From JADGAU01 sp045047105 (GTDB taxonomy: Bacteria; Pseudomonadota; Gammaproteobacteria; GRL18): 6,867 nucleotides of DNA. How positions within the stretch are numbered: position 1 is the stretch's first letter; each line of letters opens with the position of its first letter. Below are positions 1-5,200 of this stretch, one piece after another. The notes beneath the pieces were generated by a model. That model worked only from the letters and a program-made list of their open reading frames with translations, was not told the DNA's origin and made no database searches. The translations under genes and the position numbers were made by a program. Location of the stretch: contig JASFYQ010000180.1 in the NCBI GenBank assembly GCA_045047105.1, positions 1-6,867 of the forward strand, written 5' to 3'.

Positions 1-55
1 TAGTTTTTAATAGAGCAACTTTCTAAAACTAATAATAATTAAAGCATGAACTAAA

Positions 56-877
56 ATGCCTGAAGGGCCAGAAATTCGTCGGGCTGCTGATGTGGTAGCA
101 AAGTATATCGAACATCAAGTGGTAAAAAAGATATACTTTGCTCACGAGCATTTAAAAAACTTTGAAAAAACTCTTTTAGGCCTAAAGGTAATAAAGGTAA
201 GTACCAGAGGAAAAGCAATGCTTTGTCATTTTGATAATGGCCTGAGCATTTATTCTCATAATCAACTCTATGGTCGTTGGTATTGTTTAGAACATGGCCA
301 GCAAATTGAAACTAAACGTTCCCTCCGTTTAAGTATTACAACAACAAAGGGCGTTGCTCAACTATATAGTGCCTCGGATATAGGGGTACTCAACTCACAA
401 GAAATTAAACTTCACCCCTTATTAAGTCGTATGGGGCCTGATGTGCTTGATTCTCAATTGACCAGCAGTGATATAATTCAACGTCTAAATTTAAAAAAAT
501 TTAAATTCCGCCAATTAGGACAAATATTAACCGATCAGGCTTTTATTGCGGGTATTGGGAATTACTTACGTTGTGAAATCTTATTTATTTGTGGACTCCA
601 TCCCAAAGTAAAAGCTCTGGACTGTAGCAAAAATAAATTAAAACAATTAGCCCGGAAAATTATTGACTTACCCAGGCAATCATATATTCACCAAGGCATT
701 ACAAATAATTTAGTGAGTGCACAAAAAATGATGGATAATGGTGTTTCATTTGAACAGGCTCGATTTTATGTTTTTAGGCGAGAAGATCTGAGTTGTTATC
801 GTTGCCAAACTGCCATTGTTAAAACAAATACTGGACAAGCCTGTTTTTTATGTCCAGAATGTCAATCTATTGATTAA
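56..877 (+). CDS. nei: Endonuclease VIII (Nei), Fpg/Nei-family DNA glycosylase/AP lyase
   Basis: Bifunctional base-excision repair enzyme that removes oxidised pyrimidines and nicks the abasic site by beta,delta-elimination; cytoplasmic. The 273-residue product is close to the 263 of E. coli Nei and starts with the family signature MPEGPEIRRAAD: Pro2 is the Schiff-base nucleophile after Met removal and Glu3 the catalytic acid, which fixes the start codon. Lys53 in STRGKA matches catalytic Lys52 of E. coli. The Nei-specific QLY triad (Gln70-Leu71-Tyr72, in SHNQLYG) fills the gap left by the flipped base, which separates Nei from Fpg. DQAFIAGIGNYLRCEIL (160-176) is the conserved helix-two-turn-helix region. 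The C-terminal zinc finger keeps all four cysteines (Cys247, Cys250, Cys266, Cys269). Odd point: the finger Arg five residues before the third Cys (Arg252 in E. coli) is Gln261 here. No convincing Shine-Dalgarno is seen. It is the first gene of a close-packed run with xrtH. Confidence 0.95.
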   Translation: MPEGPEIRRAADVVAKYIEHQVVKKIYFAHEHLKNFEKTLLGLKVIKVSTRGKAMLCHFDNGLSIYSHNQLYGRWYCLEHGQQIETKRSLRLSITTTKGVAQLYSASDIGVLNSQEIKLHPLLSRMGPDVLDSQLTSSDIIQRLNLKKFKFRQLGQILTDQAFIAGIGNYLRCEILFICGLHPKVKALDCSKNKLKQLARKIIDLPRQSYIHQGITNNLVSAQKMMDNGVSFEQARFYVFRREDLSCYRCQTAIVKTNTGQACFLCPECQSID

Positions 878-895
878 TTTTATGATATTTTATAA

Positions 896-1459
896 ATGAA
901 CTACTCTCCTAAATACTTTTTTTTGATCTTTATCTCTATATTATTGCTATTATTTTTTGTAGAGCTTTTATCTATAACCCAGCAAATGATCATTATCCCC
1001 TGGACAGAATTTTTAGCCAGTATAAGCTCAGGTATGGTCAGCTTTTTTGATTCTAATGCTATTGCACATGGAATTATTTTACAAGATAGTAAAAGTGGCT
1101 TTGCGGTATCTATCCAACCTGGCTGTAATGGAATTGAAGCTGCAATTGTACTTATTGCTGCGATTACTGCTTACCCGTCTACACTATTGCAAAAAATTGG
1201 GGGCATTATTATTGGTTTTTTAGCGATACAGGCCTTAAATGTGATACGAATTATCAGCTTGTTTTATCTGGGACAATGGAATATTACGCTATTTGAATGG
1301 GCGCATCTCTATATTTGGCAAGCTTTAATTATGTTAGATGTTTTTATTGTGTTTATATTATGGGTTAAGTATATGCAGGCAAAAAAAGCAAAGCAGTCTG
1401 CTAATCATGAAATTACAGCGGAAAATAAGCAAAACGCTAGTCAGGAAACTAAGGATTAA
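896..1459 (+). CDS. xrtH: Exosortase H (XrtH), membrane cysteine transpeptidase/protease
   Basis: Exosortases are integral inner-membrane enzymes that recognise a C-terminal sorting signal (for XrtH, an IPTLxxWG-type tail), cleave it and pass the protein toward the cell surface, usually alongside exopolysaccharide. The 187-residue protein has several hydrophobic segments (about 8-26, 80-96, 99-125, 138-160) and the full exosortase triad: Cys77 in QPGCNGIEA, Arg118 in LNVIRI and His137 in FEWAHLYIW. The small size, with only the catalytic core and no long N-terminal extension, fits the XrtH class rather than the larger EpsH/XrtA type. The C-terminal 27 residues are charged, rich in Lys, Asn and Gln, and probably cytoplasmic. 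It begins 18 bases after nei with no clear Shine-Dalgarno and ends 3 bases before the next gene, itself a likely partner. The H assignment rests on length, motif context and the neighbour; membership of the exosortase/archaeosortase family is certain. Confidence 0.9.
   Translation: MNYSPKYFFLIFISILLLLFFVELLSITQQMIIIPWTEFLASISSGMVSFFDSNAIAHGIILQDSKSGFAVSIQPGCNGIEAAIVLIAAITAYPSTLLQKIGGIIIGFLAIQALNVIRIISLFYLGQWNITLFEWAHLYIWQALIMLDVFIVFILWVKYMQAKKAKQSANHEITAENKQNASQETKD
1451..1455 (+). promoter_or_regulatory. Ribosome binding site AAGGA overlapping the end of xrtH
   Basis: AAGGA lies 7 bases before ATG 1463 and overlaps the last codons of xrtH. It supports this start for the downstream membrane protein and suggests coupled translation. 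It is the clearest Shine-Dalgarno in the first three genes. Confidence 0.65.
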
Positions 1460-1462
1460 AGT

Positions 1463-2038
1463 ATGGCGGAAAAACCCATTTTATTGATTTTTTTCTTAAA
1501 CGTAGTAGGTCTTTTTTTTCTATTTTTAACTATATATTATTATATTTCTCCCTTTTTATTATTATTTACTGCCAAGTTAGTTAATTTTGTTTTAACCGGA
1601 TGGTTTGAGAAGTTTATTGCATCCGTTAGCCTTCTTAATCGAGAAATAGAGGTGATTACCTGGTTTAGCATAGCGGGTTCAAAAATGAGTCAATTAGCAT
1701 TTGATATTAATCCATTAAAGTATTCCTATGGTCTGCCTTTATTTTTTGCTTTAATTTTTTCTTATGGTGGAGAGCCTATAGATAAATTATTAAAGTGTAT
1801 ACTGGCTTATTTAGTTATTTCATGTGCACAGGTCTGGGGAATCAGTTTTGATATTATTCGCCATTTATTATTTGAGTTTAGTAGTGCGTATGCGGCACAC
1901 TTTAATTTTTCTTCTTTGCAAATTCTGTTAATTTCATATGGCTCTCAATTAGGATTTTTACTGCTGCCCTCGCTAACGCCCATTTTATTATGGATTTATC
2001 TTGAAAATAAAAAGTTTAATTCACTGATAAATAAATAA
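1463..2038 (+). CDS. Exosortase H-associated membrane protein
   Basis: A 191-residue very hydrophobic protein with no catalytic motif that I recognise. Likely membrane segments are at about 6-28, 30-46, 87-101, 108-127 and 153-180, with a polar stretch at 55-85 (including NREIEV and DINPLKYSYG) probably outside the membrane. The name comes from its place: it starts 3 bases after an exosortase H gene, shares its strand, and matches the size and hydrophobic profile of the uncharacterised membrane protein usually found beside xrtH. Its job in sorting is unknown; it may hold or help the exosortase or handle the substrate. The start is supported by AAGGA 7 bases upstream. The family assignment is inference from context and general character; a membrane protein of unknown function is the safe reading. 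Confidence 0.8.
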   Translation: MAEKPILLIFFLNVVGLFFLFLTIYYYISPFLLLFTAKLVNFVLTGWFEKFIASVSLLNREIEVITWFSIAGSKMSQLAFDINPLKYSYGLPLFFALIFSYGGEPIDKLLKCILAYLVISCAQVWGISFDIIRHLLFEFSSAYAAHFNFSSLQILLISYGSQLGFLLLPSLTPILLWIYLENKKFNSLINK

Positions 2039-2071
2039 TAAACTTCCTAAATCAGGTAAATTTCAACAGCT

Positions 2072-2087
2072 TATCTCTGTATCTCTG
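2072..2087. repeat. 8-bp perfect tandem repeat (TATCTCTG x2)
   Basis: TATCTCTG occurs twice back to back in the gap between the exosortase genes and the lipid synthase gene. It sits inside a weak imperfect inverted repeat (arms 2067-2075 and 2097-2104, one bulged C, loop about 21 bases). No T-run follows, so it is not a typical intrinsic terminator. It may be a protein-binding site or chance. Confidence 0.5.
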
Positions 2088-2115
2088 CTATTGAGTGATA
2101 ACTGCTTAAAAACAC

Positions 2116-2127
2116 ACTGAATTCAGT
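2116..2127. promoter_or_regulatory. 12-bp perfect palindrome, possible operator
   Basis: ACTGAATTCAGT is a perfect 12-base palindrome without a spacer, centred about 65 bases upstream of the predicted -10 box of the synthase gene. Its symmetry and place would suit a dimeric regulator binding upstream of the promoter. No regulator is identified, and a palindrome of this length can occur by chance in AT-rich DNA. Confidence 0.3.
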
Positions 2128-2181
2128 CCTTTAAAGAATCTATTGTCTACCATTGTAACTGATTTAATTTACTTATAATCA

Positions 2182-2190
2182 TGATATAAT
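2182..2190 (+). promoter_or_regulatory. Extended -10 promoter (TGATATAAT) for the lipid synthase gene
   Basis: TGATATAAT is a perfect TGn-TATAAT extended -10 element, 62 bases before ATG 2253, so transcription would begin near 2196-2198. A second TATAAT lies just upstream at 2174-2179, with TTGTAA (2153-2158) 15 bases before it as a possible short-spaced -35. No good -35 sits at normal distance from the extended -10, which such promoters do not strictly need. It suggests the synthase has its own promoter apart from nei-xrtH. Confidence 0.55.
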
Positions 2191-2237
2191 TGCGGGCTTG
2201 TGCCCAGCTGTTTATTGGGTAATTTATAAAAGATATC

Positions 2238-2241
2238 GGAG
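2238..2241 (+). promoter_or_regulatory. Ribosome binding site GGAG for the lipid synthase
   Basis: GGAG lies 11 bases before ATG 2253, slightly long spacing but usable. It supports ATG 2253, which falls directly at the start of the first ketosynthase domain (MDKIAIIG). Confidence 0.5.
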
Positions 2242-2252
2242 TTTGTGTTTGT

Positions 2253-5200
2253 ATGGATAAAATTGCAATTATTGGAACCGCGTGTTTATTTCCCGGGGCA
2301 GAGACTCCTGAGGCTTATTGGGAAAATCTGTTGGCCAATAAGGATTCACGTATTAGTGCTGATGCAGAGCATATGGGACGTGAACCCAATGATTATTTTA
2401 GTCCAGATAAAAATACTAAAGATAAATACTATTGTACTACGGGTGGTTATATTAAAAACTTTCACTTTAATAGTGAAGGTTATTACTTAGCTGCAAAAAA
2501 ATTAGAGGCTTTGGATAATACCGTTCAATGGGCCTTACATGTGAGTCGTGAGGCTTTAAAGGATTCTGGTTATAGCCAGAATAGTGATAAATTATCACGC
2601 TGTGGTGTAATTCTTGGTAATCTTTCTTTTCCCACTAAAAAATCAAATAAGTTATTTTTACCCCTGTATCATCAGGCTATGGCAACACCATTACAGCAAT
2701 TATTAGATGATTCCAATTTTAAAATGGGTGGTGAAGCGATAGGTGATTTGGATAATGGCAGTGTAGCAGGATTGCCTGCATCATTAATTAATCAGGCTCT
2801 GGAACTGGGTGATGTATCCATGGTGCTTGATGCCGCTTGCGCTTCATCACTTTATAGCATGAAATTGGCCTGTTCTTATTTATTATCGAATAAAGCAGAT
2901 ATGATGCTTGCAGGAGCGGTGAGTGCTGCTGATCCCTGGTTTGTTTCTATGGGTTTTTCTACCTTTACCGCCTTTCCCGATCCCGAAGCTAAAAATGGTA
3001 TAAGCCGTCCTTTAGATCAAAATTCAACGGGTCTAAATACGGCTGAAGGTGCTGGCATGTTTGTTTTAAAACGTTATCAGGATGCAATAGATGACGGCGA
3101 TAATATTCATGCAGTGATCAGCGGTATTGGTTTATCTAATGATGGCAGGGGAAAATTTGTATTAAGTCCTAACCAGTCAGGTCAGGAGATTTGTTATCAG
3201 CGTGCATATGAAAATAGTGATATAAAACCGCAGGATGTGGATTATATTGAATGTCATGCAACGGGAACGCCACTGGGTGATGATACCGAAATTCGCTCTA
3301 TGGATGGATTTTTTGGTGAGCAAGATATCCACTTTAGTATGGGTACAGCAAAATCTAATTTTGGGCATCTATTAACTTCTGCTGGCATGGCTGGTATGTT
3401 AAAAATTATTCTGGCAATGAAAAATGATCTTTTGCCTGCAACGGTTAATATTAATCAGGCAATGACCTCCGAGAACAAAAAAATTGCTGGCGAGCATATT
3501 TTAACTCAAAATAAAAGCTGGAAAAATAATCAAAAAGTAGCCGCTATTAATGCTTTTGGTTTTGGTGGGACCAATGCACATCTGATTTTACAAAATCATT
3601 TAGCGAAAAAAATGACTACTAAAAATCAGCCTAAAAATAAAAAATCCTCTTTAAAAGCTAAACATGTAGAACAGGATATTAGCATTATTGGAATGGGTGC
3701 TTATTTTGGCTCAAGCAAAAATTTATCTGAATTTGAAGAAACCATTTATCAATCTAAACAACTCATTTCTGAACTACCAGAGAAGCGTTGGCAGGGAATG
3801 GAAAATAATTCAAAAATCAAAGCTGCATTTGCAGGCGGGATTCCTCAGGGTAACTTTATTGATAATTTTGATTTTGACCATCTTTATTTTAAAATTCCAC
3901 CAGAACAGCAAGCTCCTTTATTACCTCAGCAGCTATTAATGATGAAGGTATTAGATGCAGCTCTACAGGATGCCGATTTACCTAAAGGCGGTAATATTGG
4001 CGTGATTGTAGCAATGGAAATGGATCTGGGTATTCATCAGTTTCGTGGACGTATAGATGCCAGCTGGCAATTACAGGAAAGCTTAAAAAATAGTAATATT
4101 TCATTCTCTGCTGAACAGCAGCTGCAACTGTCAGATATACTAAAAGACAGCTTGCATAATGCGGTTGAAATTAATCAATTTACCAGTTTTATTGGTAATA
4201 TTATTCCTTGTCGCATTTGCTCCTTATGGGATTTTTCTGGCCCGGCATTTACCATTTCAGCTGAAGAAAACTCAGTATTTAAAGCTTTAGAAGTTGCCAA
4301 ACTGTTTTTAGAGTCAGGCGATGTGGATGCTATGGTGGTTGGAGCGGTAGATCTAGCCGGTGGTTTTGAGCATGTTTATTTACAAAATCAGCGTCATAAT
4401 CTGGATACTAATTCTGGCTCAGGCCTTTCTTATGCTGAAAATAGCACCGGATGGACTATCGGTGAGGGTGCTGGAGCCATTGTACTAAAACGTAGCGACC
4501 AGATAGCTAAAGAGCAGCGGGTATATGCCAGCATTAATGCGCTATCGGGTAAGCGTGATATTTCAACTCAGAATTTAACTCAGGTTGCTAATGATGCTTT
4601 ATTACAGGCTGGAATAACAAAGGATGCAATTGATTATCTTGAGTTAAATAGTAGTGGCGTTCAGGAGCAGGATCAGCAAGAGGCAGCTGCGTTATTCAGT
4701 AGTTATGATCAACAAGCTATTGCGCTTGGCAGTATTAAAGCAAATATTGGTCATACTTTTGCAGCATCAGGCATTGCCAGTATAATAAAAACAGCACTGT
4801 GTTTATATCAGCGATTTATTCCTGGAATTCCCAGCTGGGATAAACCTAAAAATAGGGAGGATTGGGAGAATCAGAAATTCTACTTTCCAGTGCAATCTCG
4901 CCCCTGGTTAATCAATAATACACAACATAAACGTTATGCTGCAATTAATAGTCTGGGACAAGATGATAGTTGTTATCATCTGATTTTATCTGAAGCTGAG
5001 CAGCAAAAAAATCAGCAACAAACACCTGCAAATGATTTTTTTGAAAACCTGTCTATTTTTATGTTTCCCATCGCGGCTAATTCACAGCAGCAATTATTAT
5101 CCAATTTATCTGAATTAATAAAAAATATGGATGAGTCTACAGACTTAGCTGTTTTAGCTATTAGTAAACTTGCCGAATTTAATAAAGCCAAACCAGCAAA

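Noticed and set aside
1..55. Promoter or end of an upstream gene before nei
   Set aside because: Only an AT-rich stretch with stop codons is seen; there is no convincing -35/-10 pair and too little sequence to identify an upstream gene.
2067..2104. Intrinsic terminator after the exosortase-associated gene
   Set aside because: The inverted repeat is short with a bulge and a loop of about 21 bases, is AT-rich, and is not followed by a T-run.
2194..2219. Transcription attenuator or riboswitch in the synthase leader
   Set aside because: Stems are only four base pairs, no T-run follows, and no known riboswitch core is visible; kept only as a note under the gap finding.
2245..2490. An 81-codon + strand frame starting with GTG just before the synthase start
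   Set aside because: It overlaps the N-terminus of the large synthase in another frame, shows no family motif, and the synthase frame has clear KS conservation.
3177..3368. A 63-codon minus-strand frame
   Set aside because: It lies wholly opposite the KS active-site region (the two His motifs), so it is a shadow of that conserved coding sequence.
3688..3939. An 83-codon + strand frame
   Set aside because: It lies in another frame inside the CLF domain, with no recognisable motif or ribosome binding site.
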